Shown here piece by piece: positions 23,462 through 32,190 of a stretch of DNA of 36,773 nucleotides. This stretch comes from a virus, in IMG/VR virus record IMGVR_UViG_3300018815_000005, positions 1 to 36,773 of that record; one strand, 5' to 3'. Each line of letters starts with the position of its first letter. The stretch's first letter is position 1. Made by a program: the position numbers and the translations under genes. The notes beneath the pieces are model-generated. The model was not told where the DNA came from, did no database searches, and saw nothing but the letters and a program-made list of their open reading frames with translations.

Positions 23462-23468
23462 ACACTAT

Positions 23469-24632
23469 ATGGCCAATCAAATAACAAAGCTGGTGTTTAG
23501 ACGAGGACTCAGACAAACAGGCAAAACTGTGATTTTGAATGCAGGTGAGCCTGGTTGGTACACAGATACACAGCGGTTGTACATAGGAGATGGTTCAACC
23601 AATGGTGGCATTGCAGTGGGCGCAAGAAATTATGGCATAAGAAATTTTACTACTCTGAATTTTAACTTGCTTTCAGGTGCCGAGATAGGTGATTTTCTGT
23701 ATGATGATGACAGTAATCTCATGTACTTCTTGACAGGTGGCACTGGGCAGACACAGAGCAATTGGGCTGAAATAGATTTTGTGATCAAAGTTGATAACAG
23801 CACAGTGGAATTCAACACATCCTCTGCATTGCAGGTCAAGCAATTTGGCATCATGCCCATACACATCAATTCAAGCAATGTGGGCAGTGGGTTGGTGGGT
23901 GGTGCAGGCACAAGCATACAAGTCAATCCAGACAACACCACCATTGACATCAACAACAATCAAGTGAGATTGAAGCCAGGATCAGTGCCCATCAGTTATT
24001 TAGGATCAATCTCACCATTCACAATTCTGGGAAACACCAACAATTTTGATGCACCCATTGAACAGATCTTTATTGGCAATGGACAAGTGCTTGGCAGGTA
24101 CAGTGGGGTGCTCGGGCCCATCGATTTCTCAACAATAGTATCATCTGGTGGTGGCATTGGTGTAATTAATGCCACAAATGGCATCACAGGATCCATCACC
24201 TTGGGTGTACCCTCTACCATTAACATCGGATACGACACAGACATCATTGATGTAACAGCACCAACCAGCATTACATTGAAGCGCGACACGACAATTGTAG
24301 GCAATTGTGATGTGTCACAATTGTTGAGAGTGCAAGGAGACATCATTGCTTTCTACACATCAGATGAACGCGCAAAAACTAACATCAAAGAAATAGAGAA
24401 TTCACTTGCAAAGATTGACACACTGCGAGGTGTGGAGTTTGATTGGAAGAAAGACAGCACACATGATGTAGGAGTCATTGCACAGGATGTGCAGAAAGTA
24501 ATACCTGAAGCCACCTCATTGAGAACAGATGGTTACTTGGGTGTTAATTATGATAAGATCATCCCGCTGCTCATCAATTGTATCAAGGAGCTCAAACAAG
24601 AGGTGGAGCAACTAAAGAATGCAACCAAGTAA
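23469..24632 (+). CDS. tail fibre/spike with S74 intramolecular chaperone
   Basis: A 387-residue fibre protein. The N-terminus (LVFRRGLRQ ... GEPGWYTDTQRLYIGDG) is a common phage fibre head-binding motif. The middle is beta-rich. The last 100 residues are a peptidase S74 chaperone (TSDERAKTNIKEIE ... GVIAQDVQKVIPEAT ... VNYDKIIPLL), which trimerises the fibre and cuts itself off at the Ser of TSDER. A coiled coil ends the chain. The start follows a late octamer. It is likely a receptor-binding or fibre-tip protein. Confidence 0.9.
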   Translation: MANQITKLVFRRGLRQTGKTVILNAGEPGWYTDTQRLYIGDGSTNGGIAVGARNYGIRNFTTLNFNLLSGAEIGDFLYDDDSNLMYFLTGGTGQTQSNWAEIDFVIKVDNSTVEFNTSSALQVKQFGIMPIHINSSNVGSGLVGGAGTSIQVNPDNTTIDINNNQVRLKPGSVPISYLGSISPFTILGNTNNFDAPIEQIFIGNGQVLGRYSGVLGPIDFSTIVSSGGGIGVINATNGITGSITLGVPSTINIGYDTDIIDVTAPTSITLKRDTTIVGNCDVSQLLRVQGDIIAFYTSDERAKTNIKEIENSLAKIDTLRGVEFDWKKDSTHDVGVIAQDVQKVIPEATSLRTDGYLGVNYDKIIPLLINCIKELKQEVEQLKNATK

Positions 24633-24843
24633 GTTTGACAAGCTAGTTGACGCAGTGTTGGTGTATCACGAGAGCAACACCTTGTATTATCCTACTGTGC
24701 ATGCAACCAGAGGTCCCAGCATGGGCACCACACAAGTGGATGTGAGTAAAACGTTTCCTGCCACTGACAAAACAGCCATATTAAAATTTCCCAAGGATAC
24801 AATTCGCAAAAGAAAAAAAGTTAAGCAGTTACCAGCAGCTTAG
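24619..24843 (+). CDS. small basic protein after the fibre gene, unknown
   Basis: A 74-residue protein with a basic tail (RKRKKVKQLPAA). It starts 14 bases before the fibre stop in another frame, so translation is probably coupled. Its end overlaps the end of the convergent lysozyme gene by 23 bases. It is unrecognised; it may assist fibre assembly. Confidence 0.55.
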   Translation: MQPSKFDKLVDAVLVYHESNTLYYPTVHATRGPSMGTTQVDVSKTFPATDKTAILKFPKDTIRKRKKVKQLPAA

Positions 24844-25495
24844 CCAAGTTTTGCGCTCTGCGTTTCACCTGACCTGCCCATTTGCTGTTCATCAATTCAT
24901 TTGCTGCTTTGTTGTAGTCCCCTGCAATCAAATGTGCTTTTGTGTTCTTGAATTTGCTTAACCGGTCATATCCCAGATTGAAAGCCAGGTCAATCAATGC
25001 CAGTTTCACATTCCTGGGCTGATTGAACAAGTCAGGTATGAATTTTTCTGCATCTTTGTATGCAGTTCGCAAAGACAATTCAAACAGTGTATTGATTTGC
25101 TTGTCATTCAATAATTGTTTGCCTGTTAATACCTGGTCATAATCAGCACCCACTTGTTTGATGAGTGCACGTGCATCGGATCGAGTCAAATTGAATCCAA
25201 TGCCAATGGTGGGCTTGCCAACTGAATCTTTGTACACTTGAGGCCTGTAACCTTCATGATCTTTGATGATATCATAAATCTCTTGGTAGCTCAGTGAATT
25301 GTTAGCCGCTTTCTGCACAATGGCAGGAGGCGGAGGTGGCAGATCTGCACCTTCCGCAACAATGCGTTTATTGCTTACGCTGGCATAGATGTCAGCGAGC
25401 TCTGCATTGTCTTGTTTGATGCTCTTGGGGTCTACTGCTTGGTAGTAGTCTGATACCTCACCACCAAACAACTGTTGCTTAATCTCTGCATGCAT
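24821..25495 (-). CDS. GH24 (T4-type) lysozyme with N-terminal extension
   Basis: A 224-residue muramidase. The T4 lysozyme catalytic triad spacing is exact: Glu81, Asp90 and Thr96 in HEGYRPQVYKD...PTIGIG. About 70 extra residues precede it, with a Pro run (DLPPPPP) that looks like a linker, so it may be anchored to the virion. The hub protein in this window lacks the lysozyme domain of T4 gp5, so this could supply that activity in trans. The start was fixed by ATTAAATA plus 5 bases; three overlapping ATGs occur there and only the middle one is in frame. Confidence 0.9.
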   Translation of the reverse strand: MHAEIKQQLFGGEVSDYYQAVDPKSIKQDNAELADIYASVSNKRIVAEGADLPPPPPAIVQKAANNSLSYQEIYDIIKDHEGYRPQVYKDSVGKPTIGIGFNLTRSDARALIKQVGADYDQVLTGKQLLNDKQINTLFELSLRTAYKDAEKFIPDLFNQPRNVKLALIDLAFNLGYDRLSKFKNTKAHLIAGDYNKAANELMNSKWAGQVKRRAQNLAKLLVTA

Positions 25496-25500
25496 GCATA

Positions 25501-25508
25501 TATTTAAT
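25501..25508 (-). promoter_or_regulatory. late promoter octamer
   Basis: ATTAAATA on the minus strand, then TATGC, then the ATG at 25495. It overlaps the stop of the upstream gene. Confidence 0.5.
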
Positions 25509-26067
25509 TGAGAACAGCTACCTTAACCACTTTTGGGTAGTTATTTGCAAAACGTTCTGCATCTTCTTTATGCATGAAAAATACATCTATAACAGGCATT
25601 CTACCACCAGATGCTTTCTTTCCAACTACATCTGTGCCGGTATCCACTGCTTTAACCAATCCAACATTGGGTATGATCACATCTTTATTATATGGTATAA
25701 TCTTTGGATCCACGGCAATGGAGTCACCTTGTTTCAAGGTGTAGCCTGTGGAGCTCAAGCACTTTCTGCTGTTGCTATCAGTGTTGCCGCCTTTGGCCCA
25801 ATACACTGTGAGTCGCACTGTTAACACCCGAAAGCTGTTTGTCTTGGGGATAAACTCATTCTTGTATCGGATGCCATCATTTGCAACATTGATGGCCGTG
25901 GCCATCTGTTTCTCAGCCAATGGGGTGGCTGTCTTTAGCTCTGTCTGTATATCTTTGATGCACAGCTTTTGTTTTTGTTTGTATGAGGTGTAGCTGATGG
26001 TAACAGATGTTACCAGCAAGCACATCAACATAGCACCTAGCTTCTTTATTTTGGTTGTTATTTGCAT
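25504..26067 (-). CDS. 3D-domain protein, membrane-anchored, probable cell-wall enzyme
   Basis: A 187-residue protein with an N-terminal membrane helix (LGAMLMCLLVTSVTI) and a C-terminal 3D domain. The three Asp-bearing motifs are IAVDPKIIP, VKAVDTGTDVVG and MPVIDVFF. The 3D domain is a double-psi beta-barrel found in MltA-type lytic transglycosylases and related wall proteins. Next to the GH24 lysozyme it probably acts on peptidoglycan from the inner membrane. No late octamer lies at its start. Confidence 0.78.
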   Translation of the reverse strand: MQITTKIKKLGAMLMCLLVTSVTISYTSYKQKQKLCIKDIQTELKTATPLAEKQMATAINVANDGIRYKNEFIPKTNSFRVLTVRLTVYWAKGGNTDSNSRKCLSSTGYTLKQGDSIAVDPKIIPYNKDVIIPNVGLVKAVDTGTDVVGKKASGGRMPVIDVFFMHKEDAERFANNYPKVVKVAVLN

Positions 26068-26191
26068 AAACGGTTTGAAACTTTTTAACTTAAAAAGATA
26101 AAGTCAACAAGTGAATTTGTTTCATTAATATTTAATCTATTGTAACGGAATCTCCACCCACGTCAAGCATTCTTATGTGCTTCATGATCAA
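26068..26191 (-). other. AT-rich gap with a late octamer and a 17-codon frame
   Basis: GATAAATA (26200-26193) overlaps the end of the phosphoribosyltransferase gene and lies 7 bases before an ATG at 26185 that opens MKHIRMLDVGGDSVTID and a TAA at 26134-26132. A one-base shift at that stop would continue NINETNSLVDFIFLS. This is a weak candidate for a tiny or broken gene; nothing else is seen. Confidence 0.3.
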
Positions 26192-26632
26192 CTATTTATC
26201 CCAAGGAAATACAATCCAAATACTGGAATCCAGCTGCAATGCACTGTGGTCTGGTACCAACTTGGTGTCGCACTTTGTGGCCAAGCTTGCAGTGGTGACT
26301 TGTTTGTTGATGAGTAGTTTTTGCAGATGCAGGAATGTGTTGCCTGTGTCAGAAACATCATCCACAACCAGCACATGATGTCTCAAATCGCCAAGATTCA
26401 GGTGCTGGTACACTTGAATATCTTGCTGATCATTGTTGGTAGTGTAACTTCTTATGCCAACACTATGCACATTTTTTATGTTCAAGGCATAACTGAGTGC
26501 TGCAGCCAGCACCAACCCACCTCGAGACACACCCACTATGTCGTGCAGATCAGTGTCCATGCTTTGTTTGATGTGTTGTGCAAGCTCCTGCACATAACCA
26601 TCAAATGCATGCCAAGTTATAAAATGCTTCAC
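26192..26632 (-). CDS. purine-type phosphoribosyltransferase
   Basis: A 146-residue type I phosphoribosyltransferase. The PRPP loop is VLVVDDVSDTGNTF (87-100), and a second loop is VGVSRGGLVLA (33-43), matching the xanthine-guanine (Gpt-like) group, which turn guanine or xanthine plus PRPP into GMP or XMP. It would salvage purines during infection, including guanine released by a base-swapping transglycosylase. It starts at GTG 26632, with GGAG 3 bases before it. Confidence 0.82.
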   Translation of the reverse strand: MKHFITWHAFDGYVQELAQHIKQSMDTDLHDIVGVSRGGLVLAAALSYALNIKNVHSVGIRSYTTNNDQQDIQVYQHLNLGDLRHHVLVVDDVSDTGNTFLHLQKLLINKQVTTASLATKCDTKLVPDHSALQLDSSIWIVFPWDK

Positions 26633-26669
26633 CGCTCCATGATAACCTGAGCAGTGCGTAATTCAAGAG

Positions 26670-29204
26670 TTAAGGAATAATTCTGATGTAACCTGCAGAC
26701 AATCCCATATTTTCAAATGCAGTTGGATACGCAAAGCCAATTCTGTAGTATATGGAGTCACCTGTTGCATATGGGTATGCAATCAATTGGCCACTGGCGC
26801 CCCATGGTTGAGTAGCATTTGCACTGGGCATTACAATGCGACCATTGGCAAAAGAACCATTCACAGGCCTCATGATTGAATTGGGTGTTTCACCAGTAGC
26901 TTTGAGATATATGGATGTTTTTTGTGAAGTGAACGCAGCATCTTTTGCAAATTCCAGTGTGTATTGTTTTGTGTTCGCTGCTCCATCATTGGCAAAAAAT
27001 AACACACCATCAATTGCTCCTCGATTGTTTATGAATCTGGTTGACAATTCACTGCTGGGTATGGTACCAGACAGTGCAGCAGGGAAAAACAGAGTGCCAC
27101 CTGGACCAGTGCCAACACCGCCTGAGGTGAATGGTGTGAATGTGACTGTGTATGGGGTATAGCCTGCAAAATTACTAGCACTGATGGATCCACCTGCAGA
27201 GATACTGTTCTGTACTGTCACATTGCCAGAAACATCTATGGTCAATGTGTTGTTGATTGTGGATCCAAACAAACTACTCAAAGATAATGAATTTGTTGCT
27301 TCATTGTATTCCAATCGGAATCCAGAGAATGCAGATGCAGTGGTACTGCCAGTAGTGAATTCACCCAATTGAATGAATGCGTTGGTACCATCATTGGCTG
27401 GTGTATGCACAAGTGAGATATTGCGTGAAGTAAGTGAATTGCCTATGAGAGAACCATCTGCAGAAATGTTACCATTAACTGTGAGCTTTTCTGCAGGTAC
27501 AGTTGTGCCAATACCCACATTTCCAACTGGTCCTAATAACAAATTATTATTAGGGTTTATTAAAATGTCGCTGCTAGATCCAATGTTTAAGCTACCATAG
27601 GAACTACCAATACTGCCATTTCCAGCAGGCCCGTTTACATCTAAATTAAAATAAAGAGGGCCATATGTCCCGATACCCACTGCATTAAATGCCTGCATTC
27701 TGCTAGCTGATAATGTACCACGAGCATTAATTGAATTGGTTGTTAAATCTCCATCACTGTTAATGTTTATGACATCAGTAGTTGCAGCACCAAAAATTGA
27801 ACTCAAACCAAATGCATTGGTTAGTTCATTGTATTCCAATCGGAATCCAGAGAATGCAGATGCAGTGGTACTGCCAGTAGTGAATTCACCCAATTGAATG
27901 AATGCGTTGGTACCATCATTGGCAGGTGTGTGCACAATGGAGATGTCTCGCGCAGTCAGGGGATTAACTGCAAGGGATCCAGAAGCAGAAATGTTGCCAA
28001 CAACTGTCAGAGCATTGGCTATGCTGTCAGTGTTTATGCCCACTGCATTGTTCAAGAACAGACCATTGGCTGCACTCACCACAAACTGATCAGACCTGGT
28101 GGTAGACAATACTGCTGCATTAGTAGATCCTTTCCATGCCCAGGTTCTGTCATGAGCTGCTTCTACATAACCACCAGCTGCATGGCTATTGTAACCTGAA
28201 GCTGTGGTAACTTCACCTTCAGCATGGCTGCTATTACCTGAAGCTGTAGTACTGCTACCCTCTGCATGGCTGAAAGCGCCTGAAGCTGTGGCATTGACAC
28301 CTTCTGCATGACTGGTCTGACCTGAAGCTGTTGTATCCTGACCTTGTGCATGGCTGTACAGGCCCGAATTGTCAATCAAATATCCATTGATTGAATTACC
28401 ACCAATGACATCTGCAGTTGCAACAATTGCTCCTGTGATGCCACTTCTGCTAGCTACAACAATGTTGAAATAATCACTAAGCACATTATATTCATACCCA
28501 CCCAATACAGTACCTGCTGCAACATATGCAAAATTGGCTGATATGGCAGGAGCAAACGTAAACGTTTTGGTTGCAGCTGTGTAGGAGGCAAATGCATTGC
28601 GGCGACCAGTGGCAGTACCAAAACCTTCTGCATGACTGCCCTGACCTGAAGCTGTGGTATTGGCACCTTGTGCATGGCTGTACTGACCTGAAGCTACAGT
28701 GCTGTTACCTTCAGCGTGGCTATCAGTACCTGAAGCAAGGGTGCTGGTACCTTGTGCATGGCTACCGGTACCTGAAGCCACAGTGTTGCTGCCTTGTGCC
28801 ACAGAATATTGACCAGTAGCATGGCTGTTGAAAAAGCTAACTTTAAAATCATCATCTATGCGAAATGTGTTGTTGTTATCATCTAAAAACAGCGCAATGG
28901 GCTGTACCCCTGTTTGTTGGATTGTGAGCGCCGGTCCAGTGCCTGTGTTCACAACACTCAAAGCAGAGGTAATGGACACAATGGTTTCAAAAACACTTTG
29001 TGTGCCCAACACAGACAAGTTGCCTCGAATGGTAGTGTCTTCTGTGACCAGCAGGTTTTGCGCTGTGAACAAGCCAGCGCTTAGTCCATTCTTCAGAGCA
29101 ACTACTGGGTATTTTTGTTCCTGTACGCCAATGAATCCAACCAAGTAATCACTTGCAAATGTGGCAGAATTGCCAGTAAAATCAGTAAAATTAATCCATG
29201 ACAT
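26670..29204 (-). CDS. long tail fibre/adhesin with YadA-like head repeats
   Basis: An 844-residue fibre. Residues about 125-200 and 275-350 are two blocks of five 14-residue repeats of the form SHAEGxxTxASGxx, the YadA-head left-handed beta-roll found in trimeric adhesins. Between them lies a beta domain. The C-terminal half has two copies of a domain with VHTPANDGTNAFIQLGEF, then a distinct tip ending LSAGYIRIIP. It should be a trimeric receptor-binding fibre. The start follows AATAAATA by 6 bases. No S74 chaperone is seen. Confidence 0.85.
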   Translation of the reverse strand: MSWINFTDFTGNSATFASDYLVGFIGVQEQKYPVVALKNGLSAGLFTAQNLLVTEDTTIRGNLSVLGTQSVFETIVSITSALSVVNTGTGPALTIQQTGVQPIALFLDDNNNTFRIDDDFKVSFFNSHATGQYSVAQGSNTVASGTGSHAQGTSTLASGTDSHAEGNSTVASGQYSHAQGANTTASGQGSHAEGFGTATGRRNAFASYTAATKTFTFAPAISANFAYVAAGTVLGGYEYNVLSDYFNIVVASRSGITGAIVATADVIGGNSINGYLIDNSGLYSHAQGQDTTASGQTSHAEGVNATASGAFSHAEGSSTTASGNSSHAEGEVTTASGYNSHAAGGYVEAAHDRTWAWKGSTNAAVLSTTRSDQFVVSAANGLFLNNAVGINTDSIANALTVVGNISASGSLAVNPLTARDISIVHTPANDGTNAFIQLGEFTTGSTTASAFSGFRLEYNELTNAFGLSSIFGAATTDVININSDGDLTTNSINARGTLSASRMQAFNAVGIGTYGPLYFNLDVNGPAGNGSIGSSYGSLNIGSSSDILINPNNNLLLGPVGNVGIGTTVPAEKLTVNGNISADGSLIGNSLTSRNISLVHTPANDGTNAFIQLGEFTTGSTTASAFSGFRLEYNEATNSLSLSSLFGSTINNTLTIDVSGNVTVQNSISAGGSISASNFAGYTPYTVTFTPFTSGGVGTGPGGTLFFPAALSGTIPSSELSTRFINNRGAIDGVLFFANDGAANTKQYTLEFAKDAAFTSQKTSIYLKATGETPNSIMRPVNGSFANGRIVMPSANATQPWGASGQLIAYPYATGDSIYYRIGFAYPTAFENMGLSAGYIRIIP
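27301..27398 (-). repeat. 98-bp exact repeat, copy 1 (copy 2 at 27826-27923)
   Basis: Identical for 98 bp with the second copy 525 bp away, in the same reading frame, encoding the FIQLGEFTTGSTTASAF region twice. The exact identity implies recent duplication or gene conversion within the fibre gene. Confidence 0.9.
28160..28830 (-). repeat. two blocks of 42-bp YadA-type repeats
   Basis: About ten 14-codon units in two blocks (28610-28830 and 28160-28370). They are protein-level repeats with moderate DNA identity, not a CRISPR array. Confidence 0.8.
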
Positions 29205-29210
29205 ATAGTT

Positions 29211-29218
29211 TATTTATT
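29211..29218 (-). promoter_or_regulatory. late promoter octamer of the long fibre
   Basis: AATAAATA on the minus strand, 6 bases before the ATG at 29204. Confidence 0.55.
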
Positions 29219-29242
29219 GTTCCACAGTGTAGATCTGCATGG

Positions 29243-30889
29243 TTATGCTGTAACTTGAAATGGGTTGTGTGGTGGGTTGAGTGTTTCTGCGTCTGCACCA
29301 TCTTGCACTGGCAGTATGCGGGTGATGGGTGTGGTGAGTGGTGGTGCTATGAGTCTCAAGTAAGTTATGCTATCATTGATCAATGCCAGCAATGGATATG
29401 CATTAAAATTAGAATTATCTGAATCACCTGCCACTCTGTCTGATCCAATGCCATGTTGATGTGTCAATTGTTCCTCTTCCTTCTTCATCACATCTTCCAG
29501 AATATAATTGTATTGTTCCACTCGAGTAGCAGTATTCTCTTGTACTTCCTTAAAAGACGGTGCTATATATTTTTTCGTTCTATACACATAACCCACTTGG
29601 GCCACAGCGTCAGAATAATCTCTTAGTTCTACAGTATTAACAATTAAATTATCACCTTGAAAAAATGGTGTATACGAAAATGATTCGTTTACTGCTAACT
29701 CAATATGCTCAATATTGCCGGTCATCACATCGACAATCTCAATCTTCCTCTGCTTTGAATTTACAGTATAATTATAGCGCTTGGTGACACAAGGTGCGCT
29801 AAAATACATTTCTTGTGTGGGAAGCGGAAAATTAAGTAAAGAGGAAGAGTGTGTGGAGAGTATATTTTCTTCTAGAATCAAACCATCTCTTGAACTAATC
29901 AGCTGTCTTACAAGATTAATTCTCTCTCTATTATCAACTATAACATCAGTTAACTGCTCGGTTACAACTGCAACGTTAATGCCTTCTACTATAGGATAAC
30001 CAGCCAACTGACCTTTATATGAGAACAATACAGGATCATTATCGTTATTCTTAATTTCTAAAATATTATTTTTAGTATCCACAAAACAGCTCACATGATT
30101 CTTTTTGGTAAAAATTTGTTGCAACGCTTCAACTCGCAAAGCAATTTTATTTTTTAAACACTCTTTCAACAACAGCTCTTTTTTAAATATTTCAACAAAA
30201 TTAATATTCTTGGGCGTTTCAAACAAGGGGCGTATGTACCAGCTGGCCGGCTTGTTTGCATTGAGCGCTTCATTCACTATGTACTCTGCATCATAGAAAC
30301 TATTCTTATCCACAGGGTCCACATTCACATTCACATATGTCTCTTTGACATATTCACTGGAATCAGTGTCATTAACAACAACGGGATTGAGTTTGATGGG
30401 ATTGATTCTGAGGTTCACAATCTCTGGTGCATCTCTTCTGGCACTATTTGCAAGATTCTTTTCTGCAACAATGCCCATGGTGGGCTTTTTGTGTCTCAAT
30501 GCAACGTTGATGTCTTGTTGTGTGAAGGTCTTCTTGATCTGTTTCTTGGGGTTAATAATTTCATTCACATTGTAATGTTCATCCATCAAATGCAAAGACT
30601 TGCGACTCAATTCCAATTTGCCATGACCTTTTTTGACCTGCACCATGAGATTGACCATCTTGCCACCACTGGATACTGCCACATTGATTGCCGGGTCACT
30701 TGCCGTGCCAATGTTTTCATATATCTTTTCCACACCATTGACTGTGATGCAAAGCAGGGGAGTCACCATGTCCACATTGGGCACAAACAAATTTTCTAAT
30801 CTGTTCACATGCAGGATGTTCCGCTCTTGCAAGTTATGCACTGTGGGCAACGTTACCGTCTTTTCAAGCAGCAAGCTCAAGGTGTGCAT
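29243..30889 (-). CDS. large virion-like protein, unknown
   Basis: A 548-residue protein with no enzyme motif that I recognise. It is rich in Asn, Val and Lys, mostly beta-patterned in its first third, helical in the centre (FKKELLLKECLKNKIALRV), with a DGADAETLNPPHNP tail. Its own late octamer and the position between fibre and ligase-like genes suggest a virion role. The start is ATG 30889, 6 bases after TATAAATA; a GTG at 30892 is also in frame. Confidence 0.65.
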   Translation of the reverse strand: MHTLSLLLEKTVTLPTVHNLQERNILHVNRLENLFVPNVDMVTPLLCITVNGVEKIYENIGTASDPAINVAVSSGGKMVNLMVQVKKGHGKLELSRKSLHLMDEHYNVNEIINPKKQIKKTFTQQDINVALRHKKPTMGIVAEKNLANSARRDAPEIVNLRINPIKLNPVVVNDTDSSEYVKETYVNVNVDPVDKNSFYDAEYIVNEALNANKPASWYIRPLFETPKNINFVEIFKKELLLKECLKNKIALRVEALQQIFTKKNHVSCFVDTKNNILEIKNNDNDPVLFSYKGQLAGYPIVEGINVAVVTEQLTDVIVDNRERINLVRQLISSRDGLILEENILSTHSSSLLNFPLPTQEMYFSAPCVTKRYNYTVNSKQRKIEIVDVMTGNIEHIELAVNESFSYTPFFQGDNLIVNTVELRDYSDAVAQVGYVYRTKKYIAPSFKEVQENTATRVEQYNYILEDVMKKEEEQLTHQHGIGSDRVAGDSDNSNFNAYPLLALINDSITYLRLIAPPLTTPITRILPVQDGADAETLNPPHNPFQVTA

Positions 30890-30895
30890 CACCTG

Positions 30896-30903
30896 TATTT
30901 ATA
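30896..30903 (-). promoter_or_regulatory. T4-type late promoter octamer (exact TATAAATA)
   Basis: TATAAATA on the minus strand, then CAGGTG and the ATG at 30889. It lies at the 3' end of the upstream small gene. Confidence 0.68.
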
Positions 30904-31099
30904 CCGGTTTTGTTAGCTTTAAATCTTTTATTTTCTTCTTCTTTTTAGCATCTTCTTCTGATTCTGTGCCAACAATGTTTGCTTCAATGTTGCCTGTGCT
31001 GTGTGCATCCTCTTTGGGTGTGTAGCGGTAGCTGTTTTGCTTGGTGGTGGTGTTGTTCAGACTGCTAGGGTCTTGCATGAACTTTGCAAAGGTCTTCAT
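30899..31099 (-). CDS. small charged protein, unknown
   Basis: A 66-residue hydrophilic protein (MKTFAKFMQDPSSLNN) with a DAKKKKKIKD tail. Its ATG overlaps the stop of the ligase-like gene by 4 bases, so the two are made together. Unrecognised; low-complexity and probably disordered. Confidence 0.6.
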   Translation of the reverse strand: MKTFAKFMQDPSSLNNTTTKQNSYRYTPKEDAHSTGNIEANIVGTESEEDAKKKKKIKDLKLTKPV

Positions 31100-32190
31100 T
31101 TGCCAAAAGAACTGTCCATGCCCTTCACAATGAACTCACCAGTGATCTTCACAGGTGATGTGGATATCTTTGGATCCCTCACCACAACACCTTCATGCTT
31201 GGTGAGGTCACCAGCAGAAGATCCCAATCCTTGCAACACACTGTTGCCCAGCACTCGCGTGGCATGATACAAAATGGCACCATCCACAATCAACTTCTGC
31301 ATCTTGGGATCAGTTGCAATGGCATCAATGGGCTTGCCTTGCAGCACATACAAGTAATTGCTCTTGGTCATGGCTGGCACTTTCTTGCCTGCAACATTTA
31401 CTATTTGTGCATTGCGAGGGTTGACAGCTTTCTTGAGCCAGTTGGACAATGGCTGTGTTACACTGTTGTTGGCTGCATACACCACAGTGATGGGTTGGCT
31501 CAGAGTTTCTGTGAAGTCTGCAGCTTGTGTCAGATCCACGCGCGTGGGACCAAACACTTCAAATCCATGTTGATGCAGCACAGGTTTCAGTTTTGCAATC
31601 ATGGCATCCAATGCCACTGTATCATATGAAGTTTCACGAGACACTCTGCCAATGCGAGCCAACTTGGGGCTCTTGGCCAGATAAAATTCTTTGATGCCAT
31701 GAAACACCAGCATGTTGCGATCATACTGAGTCACATTGGTGGTGCCTGTGATGTATTCTGTGTTGAGAAATCTGTTGCTGTTGGATGTCATTTTTAATTT
31801 CTTGAACTCTGGCATTATGAGGTCAATGGCACTGTCCAGCACAGGCAACAAGAACTTGCCCACTTCAATCATTTTCTGTCCACCGCCAGTGGTGGTATCA
31901 AATCTTTGATTGATGTTGTCTACTGTGATGCCCTGAATGTCGATTTCTTTGTTGCTGCCTCTGTCCAAGGCAAAACGAAATGCACCCTCTGCAGTGCGCA
32001 CCAACTTGATGCTGGTGTTGAGACCATCAAACTTGACACTGCCACGCTTTTGCTTCAAACTGATCAGAGCTCTCTTGAAGAAAACCAACAAATCGTTGCC
32101 CCGGTTCACAGAGGGCAGATCAAAAGGATGAGACATGTGACCACCAGCGCCACCTTCTTGTATGATGATGAATTTCTTGAATGTGATCAT
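31096..32190 (-). CDS. ligase-fold (nucleotidyltransferase-like) protein
   Basis: A 364-residue protein with motifs of the covalent nucleotidyltransferase superfamily (DNA/RNA ligases, capping enzymes): motif I VKFDG with Lys53 as the candidate AMP-accepting lysine, motif IV EGVVVRD (333-339), and a motif V-like VKITGEFIVKG with Lys348 and Lys356. It resembles a phage family annotated as DUF6267 or putative RNA ligase, from memory. Its start overlaps the PD-(D/E)XK-like gene by 4 bases. It could seal DNA or RNA ends. Activity is inferred; motif III was not located. Confidence 0.6.
   Translation of the reverse strand: MITFKKFIIIQEGGAGGHMSHPFDLPSVNRGNDLLVFFKRALISLKQKRGSVKFDGLNTSIKLVRTAEGAFRFALDRGSNKEIDIQGITVDNINQRFDTTTGGGQKMIEVGKFLLPVLDSAIDLIMPEFKKLKMTSNSNRFLNTEYITGTTNVTQYDRNMLVFHGIKEFYLAKSPKLARIGRVSRETSYDTVALDAMIAKLKPVLHQHGFEVFGPTRVDLTQAADFTETLSQPITVVYAANNSVTQPLSNWLKKAVNPRNAQIVNVAGKKVPAMTKSNYLYVLQGKPIDAIATDPKMQKLIVDGAILYHATRVLGNSVLQGLGSSAGDLTKHEGVVVRDPKISTSPVKITGEFIVKGMDSSFGK

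Noticed and set aside
28160-28830. Possible CRISPR array
   Set aside because: Regular spacing comes from in-frame YadA protein repeats; the units are contiguous and there are no unique spacers.
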